DNA from: Alisma plantago-aquatica
Taxonomy: Eukaryota; Streptophyta; Magnoliopsida; Alismatales; Alismataceae
Reading direction: 5' to 3'
NCBI GenBank assembly: GCA_963693085.1
Contig: OY856411.1
Span: 1,350,107,550-1,350,171,549, forward strand
Length of the DNA: 64,000 nt
The notes below the pieces were generated by a model. It ran no database searches, was not told the origin of the DNA, and saw only the letters and a program-made list of their open reading frames with translations. A program made the position numbers and the translations under genes. Shown one piece after another: positions 1 to 11,405 of the stretch; position 1 is the first letter of the stretch; each line of letters opens with the position of its first letter.

Positions 1-3000
1 TTGTAAAATAACAGGGAAAAGTAGGGAAACATGAAGAACTATCATCTAACCGCATATGAGAGATGTATATAGTAAAGCATGGGTTTAGAGTTATAAAACC
101 CGCCTAAAGCTTTCTCCTTGAGCTCCAAGCTTTCAAGCTCCAAGCTCTAATGGCGTCCTTGAGTTCCCACAGGTTGTACAAGATGAAAACTCCAAGGAAG
201 GATGAAAAGAGACGGCTAGAAAGGTAGGGTTTCAAGAGTTAGCCATGAAGATGACCTTGAATTCGAGTTCTAACCATGGAATTAGGCAAGAAGAGGGGTT
301 CAAACCTACCTTGCACCCTTGGTCGTTCCTCTTGAGCTCCAAGGTAGTCCTTAGTCGGCCAAGCAAAGAGGAAACAGTGATATGCACGAAGGAAAGGTTT
401 CTTTGCTTAGAGAAGTAAAGTGTATAAATACTTGGGTGATGTTTCATTAAAGGCCCATAAGTTTCCCCTAATTCCAACTAAGTCCTTCCCTCATTACTTG
501 CTCGTCCCTTCCTCTTTATTATAAGGACAAACCTTATCTTAAGGTCTAGAAAAGAAGGCAAAGAAGAACAATCTAATAATAAGGTACATACATAAAGAGC
601 TTTTGCACATATACCCTGATTATTCAATCACAAGGCATATTTCATAACCTGATAACTCAATTGAGGTGACTTCCTCATCATTTCTTCTATAAATGATGGC
701 AAGAGTCTAAAAGATACTTTAGATGACATATTTTACAATTTGGATCCCTTAATTTTGGGTAAATTGCATTTTACCCCAAATTAAGGTTTCAAGCACCGGG
801 ATTGCTTCCACAGCTGCACCTTGGTGCCCTAGCTTGGGAAATCCCTCAAACTTTACCAAAAAGATTCTCATGATGTCTCAACATCAGAGGAACATCTCAA
901 CATGTTCAAATTGCAAGCTAACCCTTTTAACTGGTTAAATTGCACATAGGTCACTGTATATCAAAATAATGCTACAACTTTAAATAAAAAGGAGCAAATA
1001 TTGAAATATATGTTTCTGAGAAACTTAATTACATGCTCAGAGTTAATCACAAAGATTTAATTACATATTTAGGCAAAACACCTAGGGTTAACTCATAACC
1101 CAGGTCAGGTATGTTACAGTTATAACTATAAACTGGAATGCTCTAATACATAAAGAATTATGACGAGTAAGACTAGCACAATCATGACCAATAATGTTTT
1201 CATATGTTTTAAATACTGAGACTAGGACACTTCAAAATGTTGAGATGAAACATCATCATAGTTGAAGAAATGGGATATAGAAATTGAAATACCTCAAACC
1301 TGTATAATATATAAAATGGGTGAGAGTGCAAACACTCAAACACCTAGGTTGACACACAAACAACAAAACTCAAAATATGGTTGTCTACCGGTAACCAACA
1401 CTTAGAGTACACCACTACAGTCAAATCATACTAGTCTACTCAGTTAAACTTTCATAGGAAAGAGACAAGACATTTTTAGGCATCAGTCAATTAAAAAAGG
1501 GAAAATACAAATACACATGGCAAATTAGGCTAAAAAATAAATGGTATGTGAAATTCAATCACAATAATAGGAAATCTGAACAGTATTAGGATTTATAAAA
1601 AATATTTTTAGGTACATATGGAATGATTAGGTTGTCAAATTCATAATGAAGAATTAGGGCCAAATTAGTTTTGTGGCTACAAAAAGAAAAAAGAAATAAC
1701 AATATATATGTTTGATGAGTTTCAAAACTCCCATAAAGGTTTTAGACAAAATTATTACTATAATTTGCATTATTTATTTGAAACCTCAAGAAATGTCTTT
1801 TGCATATGAGCAAACCTTTTGTGTAAAATTAACAGGATTAAAGTAACTCATTTCTTTTGTATTGTCTTATATTCTTACATATTTTGTGATAACAATAATT
1901 TGTAGACCCTGCCATAAATGATATCACTTACATGTTAGGAAGTATGATTTTCTGTTAGTCGGTGTTACATAAATGCAGTAGCACAAGGGGAATGTGAAGA
2001 ATAGTCTACCCCAGATATTTTGAATGAGAAACCTCGAATAGTACCAACATACTTATAAAGACTGAGTATAAATATTGCAACCTTAGTTAATGAACCTATT
2101 GGAGGTTCTTCCACCTTTCCTAGACCCTACCAGTCATGATGAAACCAAACATGGATTGTAGGAAGCCAAAAATAGTATAAACAATCTCTACCATGAAAAG
2201 CATAGTAGATATCTCATAAAACTCTCCATGGTCAAGAAAAACCCAAAATAGAGCATGATACAGTTGGTAGAGGCATATTGAATTTTTCATGAAGCTGTCA
2301 AATGCAAAGGAAACATGATACTTGTAGTTGAAATCAGATCTTAGTCCTAGTAGCATCATATGGATAGAGGGGGAAATCAAGAACAACTATAGTTAGTTTC
2401 AAATGGAGGAATCGACAACTTCATGTGGAAACTTGTATCATATCTGGACCCTTGACATGGTATATATTGGCATCAATCATGGTTATTGAGCAAAAAAATA
2501 AAGTTGGGGGATGGGTAGCGATCTAGGTAGAGGGGAAAAGTATTTTGTTATATATGAGTTGAGATATGATATGGAAATTACTTATACATGCCTCAATTAC
2601 AACCTCATTTAATATTAGCATAATTTTAACAACAACATAAATCCTTATGTCAATATTTAGATTTATTTGTCCTTGTATTCAGTGGTACCCTGACCTACAT
2701 CTATCATCATCAAACAAATTTTCCCTAATAACATGGAGTTATCTCTATATATTGTTCTCTAAAACTCTCCATCTATGGGGTTTAATTACCCATTTTGATA
2801 AGTTTCAAATAATTATAAAGTAGAGATAGTGTATAAAACTTATACTATATGGAATGAAAATCATGTATGGTGTTTAACTTGGCAGGTAACTATTTCTCTT
2901 GCACCTACTTTGTGACTTTGATTCCTATATGATCCTATAAACAAATTAAGAAAACATGTTCACCCAGTGGAGTCGAGTAATGCAATAAGAGAATATATCT

Positions 3001-3798
3001 CATGATCTAGGAGAACAAGGTACATTGACATATATGTAGTTGGAAATTGATTCCTATATTGTAAGGATGGATAAACATATAGTCCCTTTATTTCCCTATG
3101 AGCAACTCTTATAGGAGAACTACACAAACATATGTGACTTTATAAATTATAGTAACGATTAGTAAAAAGATTACAACCCTTCATAAACACCTTCGTACAG
3201 GCACAAGCAACAATTGAGATGCCAATCCAATTTAAGATTATCTTCAAGCTTAGATGCTAGTATTTTGTATGAGACTCCATTGTTACATTATAAGGTGCAA
3301 TGACCTTTGTGGGACTTGCCCATGTTTGTGATTTATCAGTTAGTAGAGATGTTCACACTGATACTATTATTGTTTTCAGTTTTGTAGGGGGATTTTTCTC
3401 ACATAAATTTTCTTCCTTATAATGCTACAACAAAAAATATTTTCTAGCTCTCGTTAATGTCTATGGAACAAATTATCAAGTAAAGAACAACAATGAAATT
3501 TTTCAAAGGAAACCAAAATACTAATTAGGTCAACCATCAATCTATATTTTCATTTAAGATAATGATTGAAAAGGCAGAGAGCATAATTTGATATCAATTA
3601 CTGTTGAGTTGTAATGGTAGCCTAAACCATATGGTATCGGTGCACAGTTAAACTATTGAGGATAGCATTAGCTGGCAGGAACATAGAGTGGAACAATAAA
3701 TCAAGCAATCGTTGCAAATCAAAACAAATAAATCAAACACCCATCCCTTATATCAGTAAGCGGTATAAAACATCAGTCGGGTTCTTAATGGAAATCAC
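1..3798. other. AT-rich intergenic or degenerate repeat DNA, no gene recognised
   Basis: About 3.8 kb of AT-rich sequence without a convincing coding region. The only reading frames are short, and I recognise no domain in them. The first 770 bases are less AT-rich and contain repeated words such as GAGCTCCAAG, so this part may be the edge of an old transposable element, but I found no partner copy or terminus. If the CACTA-like terminus at 4877 is real, some or all of this stretch could be internal sequence of that element, with its other end outside the window. The downstream exons expected for the gene fragment at 3799-4590 were not found here on the minus strand. Confidence 0.45.
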
Positions 3799-4590
3799 CT
3801 TATATTTGTGGGGATCAACATGTTCCCTTGCTTGTTGATCTTTCCAACGCGCATTGAGACCAGAGGAACGCACAAGCATCTGATGAGCATCCCGACCTCC
3901 GACGCTTCGAAGTGCTGAAACATAAAGTAAGATGACACGGTGATAACATATTTCAAATTTCAGAAGAAAATATAACAGCATGTAAGCTCCCTTCCAGAAA
4001 ACATGTTTATATAGCCGGAATGGTCGATAATCAGGATGAACGACGGTTAGGTATGCAAGTGAGAACACTAATTTCAAATGGAAGACCGATCCGACCTTCA
4101 CAGGGAAGGGGAAAAGAATGAAGAAACAAAGAAAACACATACAAACCTGGCTGAGCTGCGCTAGGAGATGGTCCTCGGCGGTACCGCAAGAGGGGTTAAA
4201 CTTGAGTAGAGGCGTGAGCCTCTCGTCGGATCTACAGGCACCGATGACCTGCAGATCCAAGTCATGGAGCCAGCGCAAGACTCCGCCCTCGAAATCGCCA
4301 CTCCCAAGCGCCAGATCCGCGTCGGCATCGGCATCGCCGAGGAGAATACCTCGAAGCCTTTGGGCCAGCCTGGGGCTCCTACAGGAAGGAGGAGCCCCCT
4401 CCGTTGACGAGGAAGACGACGATTTTGGTCGATCTAAAGCAGAAGCATCTCCTCCAGAGCCACCATCCAAGTCGTCATCCCGGTGAGGAGCGGCCGCTGA
4501 ACGTTCTGGGACCTCGTTGTCGTCGGGGGAGTCGGGAGGAGTCGGGGGCGATCGGGGCAAAACCCTCGCTCTGGTGATTGCAAATCTCGC
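3799..4590 (-). pseudogene. 5' fragment (exons 1-2) of a conserved plant gene of unknown function
   Basis: Exon 1 (about 4590-4147) is GC-rich and encodes a low-complexity acidic and serine-rich N-terminus, then a segment ending in AEDHLLAQLSQ. It stops exactly at a CAG/GTTTGT donor. Exon 2 (3914-3799) follows a TTTCAG acceptor in phase 0, encodes HFEASEVGMLIRCLCVPLVS and then a Lys/Arg-rich stretch ending PTNI, and ends at AG/GTGATT. The conceptual splice is uninterrupted, and from memory the joined segment resembles an uncharacterised protein conserved across plants. I cannot name it. Two defects point to a broken copy: there is no in-frame ATG between the upstream stop (4651-4653) and the conserved region, and no exon 3 or later is recognisable. 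It lies a few hundred bases inside a CACTA-like terminus, so capture by a transposon is plausible. An alternative is a host gene 5' end separated from its other exons by insertions. Confidence 0.65.
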
Positions 4591-4679
4591 CAAAAGTGGC
4601 GTATTTTGGGAAGTCCGCGGAATACAAATGGTAGAGAATGGAGGGAAGGGTTATGAGAGGGAGGGAAACATTTGACACG

Positions 4680-4877
4680 GCATTTTTCACAGAGTGATTA
4701 GTGAGTAATATATTTTTGATGGATTAGTGTTCACATAAAAGGTCTAAGGATGTTAAAAACACGGTTGAGGGATTTGGTCCCATATTTGAAGGATGAGCCC
4801 TCACAAATGGACATCATTATTCACGATTTTTGGTTCCTCACAAATGTTCTTCAACAAAGGCCAAATTTTTTGTAGTG
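4680..4877. mobile_element. Terminal part of a CACTA-like DNA transposon (right end)
   Basis: Read on the minus strand from 4877, the sequence begins CACTACAAAAAATTTGGC, the form of an En/Spm (CACTA) terminal inverted repeat. Just inside, CATTTGTGAGG occurs twice (plus-strand copies near 4799 and 4836), as expected for subterminal repeats. Copia gag coding sequence on the minus strand is recognisable up to this point (zinc knuckle, then CPL) and stops being gag-like exactly at CACTA, which supports an insertion boundary. The element would extend leftward and could include the two-exon gene fragment. I could not find a matching left terminus in the window, so the 3-bp target duplication (AGA at 4878-4880) is unconfirmed. 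Confidence 0.5.
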
Positions 4878-5604
4878 AGAGGGCAATCTCTTTTACAGTG
4901 TCCAACCTGGTGAAAGTAGTGACAGTTGCCTTCCTTGTTCACCCCTCCATTAGCTTTCAGTGAAGAAGACTTGGGTTTATGGCTAGCTTTAGAACTCTTC
5001 TTGTATTTTCCTTTATGCTTGGACTTCCCTTTTCCTCTGTTGATCATCATCACATATTTGGGTTTTTCCTTCTTCATCTGCACTTCAGTTGTTCTCAAAA
5101 TACCAAGTAATTCTGACAATAGTTTGTCAAAATCATTGTAGTTCATGAAAAACTGGTTGTCTGATTCCGGAAATGATAGTAGAATCACATCCATGGCCAA
5201 CTCTTGGCCCTAAAAGAAATATCAGTCTAGCAAGATTCTCCACATACCAAATAAACTTGAATGCATGGGGATCTATTGCATCTCCTTCTTCCATATTGCA
5301 CTTAAACAATGCCTTTAAGACATCCTATCTCTCTTGTATTTCTTGATCTTGGTACATGTCCTTAAGATGTCTTACCATCTCAATAACATCCATGTTTTCT
5401 CATGCTACCTCCACAGCTCATAGTTCATTTAGCATAGCATCATGCACTTGACATCTATTGCATTATCAATATGCTTATTATAAGCATCCCTTTCAGCCTT
5501 AGGCCCAGTGGGAGTAGGTTCATTCAGCTCTAGTGTCTCCAGGATGTAGAGCTTGCACTCTTGAGTGAGAACAATTCAACATATAGAACTAGTCATGGAA
5601 GTTA
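4878..5604 (-). pseudogene. gag: Copia gag, central and C-terminal part (base element of the nest)
   Basis: The minus strand encodes a plant Ty1/copia capsid region (UBN2/retrotran_gag type): IVLTQECKLYILET, then AERDAYNKHIDNAIDVKCMM, then DVILLSFPES, a lysine-rich linker, and a CCHC zinc knuckle (CHYFHQVGHCKRDC). The zinc knuckle binds retrotransposon RNA during packaging. Several frameshifts and stops occur upstream of the DVILLSFPES segment, so this is not functional. The N-terminus is not adjacent: it resumes at 24150-24084 on the other side of the plus-strand copia element, which inserted just after a GNN motif. The right side of the gag (in coding sense, after CPL) is cut by the CACTA-like terminus at 4877. 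Protease, integrase and reverse transcriptase of this element are not in the window and may lie to the left. Confidence 0.8.
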
Positions 5605-7780
5605 TGTTGGTATGTATGCCCAAAGAGCCAATCATCTGATGATTGTAATGTCATAACTTGTAATTGACTTGATTAATAAATAAAGGAAAGTTTCCAATTT
5701 ATTCTTTTAAATTCAATTATAAGATAATGATGTAACATTATAAATGTCTAAAAATTAATATTACTCAATGACGCATGTCTTCAAGTATTAGCCTTGGAGA
5801 AATGAGGTCATACGGATGTTAAGAGTACATATACATGTTCTCATTATGTCCTTGATCGGTTTTTATTGTAGAAGATTGATAGACAACAATAACACATAAG
5901 ATCAGAGTGTGAGTTAGTTGATGACGGAATCTCATTAGTCATGAAATGGAAATATCAAACCAATCAGACGGATACATGTTAGAGAATAGTGTATCAGACA
6001 GACCCACCGTGAGACTGACGCATGGAAGTCATAGTCAGCTCTCACAGTGATGGTGGTGGTTGTGGTTCTTAGACCTAAAATCATTTCACTCATCACATGT
6101 CATTGGGTATGCTTAGAAATCATCAAACATGGTCTTGAAACATGGGTTGTTATAAAGGTGATGATTGGGTGACTTTGACACATGAGGATCGACTGTGAAT
6201 GCTAGAAATGGGATTTGTCCCTCCTACAAGAGTTTGATGCTCTAGGCCTCTTGATTAGTGATACTGAGAAATGCATGGTCATACACATGTGAGTCAATAT
6301 GTGATATTGATCTTACATATATCTCATACAGTCTGCTCTTGGTTCAAGAAACAAGATTGAATGATGAAGAGGATGACTGTTCATGCCTCGAGTTCAATTT
6401 GAACATCAGTGATAAAGGAACTATACAAACACTGCAACACCATACACATATTTTAGGTTGAACTCATTCTCCAAATTTGCATTTACTTGGGTAGCATTGA
6501 TGTGCAACTAGGAACCACTCATTTCTTGTGATGTCATAAGTTGTTATGGACATTCACTGCCAATGTAATATGGGACCTATAGGGTCACACACATAGGTCT
6601 CGACCTAGAAGAGGAGTTTGATCATGAATAATAGGTGAATTAATAGATAAAATATTTAGGTAATTGATTCACGCAACAATCAGCCTGATTGCACTGTCAA
6701 GTGCTCATCTCATTGCATGAGACGGCCGTTTGGAGTGCCAAACGGATCTCTCAAGGGTTGAGATGGGTGTTTGGAGTGTCAATCTGATTCGAGTTGAGAT
6801 TGGATATGGATTGAACTGACCGGCCCGACTCAGCTCACTAGACAGTCGTATGGGTGAGAAAAACGGCCGTCTCACATGGGCAAGATGGTCCAGTTTGTCC
6901 AAGAAGGTTCTAGATAATTCTAAGTTTGTTTAGGTTGTACATTACTTGTTGTGCAAGGAATTGATATGTAGTATTAATCGGAAACAAATTGCCAATTTTG
7001 TATGTGATTGGAAAGCTGCAAAATGGTTGTCACACAGTACGAGACGACTGTCATGTAGTATGAGATGACCATCTTGCATGACATACGGCCGTCTGGTGTG
7101 TTAGACAACAATTTTGGTGGTTGCAGGTGGCAAAAAAAATTGAGATCTCCAGGTCCCTTCCACTCCCGCACGGACTGGGAACCATGGCCCAAATCTGGCC
7201 TATAAATAGAGGGGTAGTGGGGGCTTCACAAAGCATAGTACAGATAATTAAGAATTAGTTGCTATGACAAACATTGCCCTCTCTGGTTGTGGTAACCACA
7301 AGAGCCCAAGGAAGTCCTACCCAACTAGGGAGGGATATCAAGGGAGAGAACAACTGAGATCATTGTTGTGGGAGAGCAAGTTGGTGACTTGTATGCCAAC
7401 GGGAGGGACGACTCCTTCCTATATGTTCTAGAAGGATGAAAGGAGTTATGGGTGGTCCATGCCAACTTTTCTAGAGGTGGGAGGTCGTTGTTTGTTGCTA
7501 GGAGGACATCATCCACCAACAGTCCATGACGAGAGGAGTTGCTGCAAAAGACGACGTTTGAGTTTGCAATTCATAGATGAGCAGTCCGATGAGTACCAGT
7601 GCAACCAAGAGTTAGAGTTCCACAGCTAAAATGATGAGGATTGTCATTGGAATCACTCCAAGACTAGGTATATCCTCAAATCTATCATTTCTATTATAGC
7701 TATTGACTTGATCTTCTGGTTATGGGAATATGGTAGATAAAAAAATTATGTTGCCTTCTCTATATCCATATTTCCCTATA
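5605..7780 (+). repeat. 5' LTR of the plus-strand copia element
   Basis: The LTR starts TGTTGGTATGTATGCC and ends at TTTCCCTATA; the matching 3' LTR ends TTTCCCGACA, so the terminal CA is mutated here. It carries a TATA box (7201) and, between about 6700 and 7100, several imperfect GC-rich units built around ACGGCCGT or GACGGCCGT. It aligns along its whole length with 21933-24083. Length 2176 bp. Confidence 0.9.
7201..7208 (+). promoter_or_regulatory. LTR TATA box (core promoter)
   Basis: TATAAATA followed by GAGGGG lies about 580 bp before the LTR end and is conserved in the 3' LTR at 23512-23519. Position and sequence fit the RNA polymerase II core promoter that starts the retrotransposon transcript a few tens of bases downstream. 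The start site itself cannot be read from sequence. Confidence 0.7.
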
Positions 7781-7781
7781 A

Positions 7782-7793
7782 TGGTATCAAAGA
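7782..7793 (+). other. Primer-binding site (initiator-Met tRNA)
   Basis: TGGTATCAAAGA begins one base after the 5' LTR and resembles TGGTATCAGAGC, the standard plant copia site complementary to the 3' end of initiator methionine tRNA. It primes minus-strand DNA synthesis. One substitution in the core indicates decay. Confidence 0.85.
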
Positions 7794-9090
7794 CAATGTC
7801 AATATACTATATTATGTGATAATCGATATGATCTAATTTTAGTTTTTATCATTCTATGATTGCACAAAACGTGAATAATATCTTGTCAAATCCAATACCA
7901 TGATAATCTCAAACTAATATATATATATATATGCAATTTACATGTGTCACTCTAAAAGCGGTTTTGATGGTGGATGTGTAGCATTGTTATGACCAATATC
8001 CCCTATTATTTGTGCATGGTTGTGTGGTTGGTTTATCATTTTATCTCGGTCTTTGTACAGAGACTCTATCTTATCTTCCCAATGTAAAGTTAATTCTTTC
8101 CTACCTTTTCTCCCCTCAAATGTAACTCGAGGTTTCCTTATAATCATGTAAAAGTAGAATAGTTTACTTTTTTGTTATGACAAAGAAGATGACGTCTAAA
8201 AGATGAGCAAATCCACTAAAGGACCATGAAGGACCAGTAGGATGAGCCAAATTGATTGCTTGGTGGACCTGACCAATCTGCTGGAGGAGCCAACAATTGT
8301 GCACAGAAGGACCAGACGACTAGTGAGATAACCAAACAACCTGTCAGGAGGCTAGCCGATCAGTTCAAGGGTTGAATCGATCAACCTAGATTGACAAGCA
8401 CAGATCTTCATCAACAATGGATTTCTGCATCTTATATAGACCTAGGATGATGTAATTCCTTGTGGCTCTAAGGAATTACATTAGGCTGGCCATAACCATC
8501 ACTTTCATTTATTACATGTTTTTGTTGTGGGATATAGCATTTATATGATACATACTATACATGTGGTGATTGGATAAAATATAAGTATTAATACAAACTC
8601 TCTCAAATAAAATATCAAGTCTTAGATGCTTTCCAAAAGTGGCACACATGAAAATCTTGATCGACTAAGTGTAGGTTATGCCTCTTTATGGTGCATCGTC
8701 TATCTCATTGAAGTGTGATAGTAATAATGTAGGTTCTACCTCTACGGGGTGCATTATTATAATATCAGCTTTTGGGTTAGGATTGAATGGTGATTCTTAG
8801 AGTGTCTAGGCCAGAAGCATGCAGATGATTATGGCAAGGGGTTGTGCATATCATCTATCTAGAATTTCATATGATGCAATTGGCAAGAGTTGTCTACCTT
8901 GATGGTGAACTGTGTTTTGCAGTGTTGATTGGGCCACAATTGAATTATCTTGGATCTGGCTCACTAGAATATTTTACGCTGCAATATTCCAAATTAATAT
9001 TGAGGGTTATCAATTTGAATAAAATAGTGGGAGTGATAATAATTAAAGTTCTAATTAATATTGTCAAAAAAATTCAAATCAAATCAATTT
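7794..9090 (+). other. Untranslated leader of the plus-strand copia element
   Basis: About 1.3 kb between the primer-binding site and gag without a credible protein frame. It contains a short AT run near 7918-7933 and a block of GATCAG/CGATCAACC-like words (about 8220-8400). Part of it (about 8500-8760, including ACATGTGGTGATTGGAT) matches the reverse complement of 36860-37070, which is how I recognise 36662-38342 as the leader of the related minus-strand element. Confidence 0.7.
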
Positions 9091-10268
9091 AAAAGGATTC
9101 TTGACCAATGCAAATTTTCAGTTGTGGAATCAAATGACGAACAAATCTGAGTTGTGACAGGAGAAATTTCCACAAATGGTTTTGGACTTTGGGAAGGGCT
9201 CTCAATGAAGAGTGCAAGTTCTACATCCTTGACAAACCAGTGCCAAAAATACCTTGTCCTAAAGCAACTAGGGCACAAGTGGATGCTTACTAGAAGCATG
9301 CCAATGATGCCTTAGAGATAAAGTACCATGCTTATCTACATGAACTATGAGTTGCATGAGCAATGTGAAGACATGAGTTTTCTTGAGATGGTAGCATATC
9401 TTAAGAAAGTAACACTTGGTTTACAAAGAAAGAAAGAGACAATATCCTGAAGGTGTTGCTTGAGTCAAAGCTGACACATGGAACCTCAGTAGAAGAACAT
9501 GTGCTCAATATGATTGGACATGTGTATCATCTTGAAGAGATAGGATTCACCTTGAGCCAAGAGTTGTCTACTAATATGATTCTAAATACTATTCTAGAAT
9601 CATATAGTCACTTTAATGCATGTTATCATGTGAATAATACGGTTGTACAAGTGTCAGACTTGCCTGCCATGATGATTTGTGTTGAAGAAAAATTGAAAAA
9701 GGACAAGCCCGTGATGGTGATCAAAGGAGCTGAGTCCAAGGATCAAAGCAATACAAAGAAGACTTATGAGGTCGTGCCCAAATCTAAATCTTCAAGAATC
9801 AAGATAAGGAGAAAGAAAAGTACAAGAGGATCTCATCCTTTGTACTTGAAGGCATTCAGGAAGAAGAAGATGGGGATGATGATCTCCACTTCAGGTATAC
9901 AGATTATTGAGATAAACCTATCTACTTCATCATCATGGGTACTACATATCGGGGGTGTATCTCACATATGTTCTCATATGCAAGATCTGAAAGGAAATGG
10001 GCCTTTGGGAAAAGGTGAGGTGGAACTGGGAGTTGCTAATGGCGCAAGATTTGCACTCAGCGCAGTTGGAACCTATAGTATATCTATACCCACATGGCTT
10101 GTAATAGAGTTAAATAAATGCTATTATGCACCTACTATAAATAGAAACCTCATTTCTGTATCTTGTATGGACAAGGATGCATTTGAATTCCATATTAAAA
10201 ATGGTCGATGTTCTATTTCAAAAGATGGGATCTTTTATGACAGTTCCCCAATGTCTTATGGTCTTTAA
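9090..10268 (+). pseudogene. gag-pro: Copia gag and aspartic protease region
   Basis: The first part (9090-9450) is gag in several frames (CKFSVVE, then VDAY-KHANDALEIKYHAYL). The open stretch from 9453 encodes the capsid helices around EEHVLNMIGHVYHLEEIGF and TNMILNTILESYSHF, then a lysine/arginine-rich linker. No CCHC zinc knuckle is visible between the linker and the protease, so that segment seems deleted. The protease follows: SSWVLHIGGVSHIC stands where copia proteases have W-x-LDTGA-SHIC, so the catalytic Asp-Thr-Gly is lost (His-Ile-Gly). The GAG-pre-integrase-like tail CYYAPTINRNLISVS is recognisable. The product would be a polyprotein precursor, but loss of the active site and zinc knuckle makes it inactive. 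Confidence 0.85.
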
Positions 10269-10269
10269 T

Positions 10270-11405
10270 TGTTAGATCTAAAGATAGATGTTTATAACGT
10301 TAATACCAAAAGAATAAAACTCAAAAACTCAACAAAACCTACCTTTGGCATTGTCATCTAGGGAACATAAATGAGAATTGCATATCTAGACTCCATAAAG
10401 ATGATTATCTGGACTCTTTTGATTTTAAATCAATTGAGACATGTGAATCTTATTTGTTGGGTAAGATGGCTAAGACCCCTTTCACTGGTAACAATGAGAG
10501 GGCTAGTGATCTATTAGGACTCATACATATAGATGTGTGTGGACCTTTTAGAATAATCGTTAGATGGGGTATTAGTACTTCATTACCTTTACTGATGACT
10601 TTCGTAGGTATGGTTATGTTTATTTAATGAAATATAAGTAAGAAACTCTTGAAAAGTTCAAGGAGTTTATGAATGAAGTACATAACCAACTTGGTAAAAG
10701 AATTAAGGAACTTCTTTCTGATCAAGGTGGATAATTCTTAAACCAAAAATTTGAGGACTATCTTAGAGATCATGGGATTGTATCCCAGTGGACTCCACAT
10801 GGAACACCTCAGCATAATGGTGTATCAGAAAGAAGGAACCGCACATTATTAGATATGGTCGACCAATGATGAATTTAGTCAAGTTTCCAACTACCTTCTG
10901 GGGGTATTCTCTACAAATCACTGTGTTTACACTAAACCAAGTACCATCTCAATCGGTTCAAAAGACACCATATGAGATATGGAATGGGAAGTGTCCCAAA
11001 GTCTCTTTTATAAGGATTTGGGGTTGTGAAGCTTATGTCAAGAAAATGTTTCCTGAAAAGCTTGCCCCAAGATCCAATTAATGTTATTTTGTTGGACATC
11101 TTAAAGAAAATAGAGGATATTACTTTTATTCCCAATCTGACAACAAAGTATTTGTTGACAGGGATGCTGCATTGCTTGAGAAGGACTTCATTTCCAAAGG
11201 AATTAGTGGGAGAAAATTGGAACTCGAAGAGGTTTGAGATCAACAAGAAAACAATGAACCAATAAATGAACAAGAGGAACAAAGATAATCACAAGGTTTT
11301 GTGGAGTCTCAAATTCCTCAAGTAACACAAAATCCATATAGATCTAGTAGGACATGCCTTGAGCCTAAGAGATTTAGATATCTTGTAACTTAGGAAGGAA
11401 GTGTA
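10270..11405 (+). pseudogene. int: Copia integrase, multiply interrupted
   Basis: Spread over three frames are the pieces of a copia integrase: LLGKMAKTPFTGNNERA followed by LGLIHIDVCGPFR (first catalytic Asp of the DDE core, HID), LSDQGG (second Asp), TPQHNGVSERRNRTLLDMV (catalytic Glu region), TFWGYSLQITVFTLNQVPS, and WGCEAYVKKMFPEKLAPRS. The H and C zinc-binding residues of the N-terminal domain are not clearly preserved. Several stops and frameshifts separate the pieces. The intact protein would insert the cDNA into the genome. Confidence 0.85.

Noticed and set aside
2120..2386. 88-codon minus frame as a possible exon of the gene fragment upstream
   Set aside because: No splice sites or similarity to the expected downstream exons; hydrophobic low-information sequence.
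4118..4486. Plus-strand 122-codon frame
   Set aside because: It is the antisense shadow of exon 1 of the minus-strand gene fragment, open because of GC-rich codon structure.
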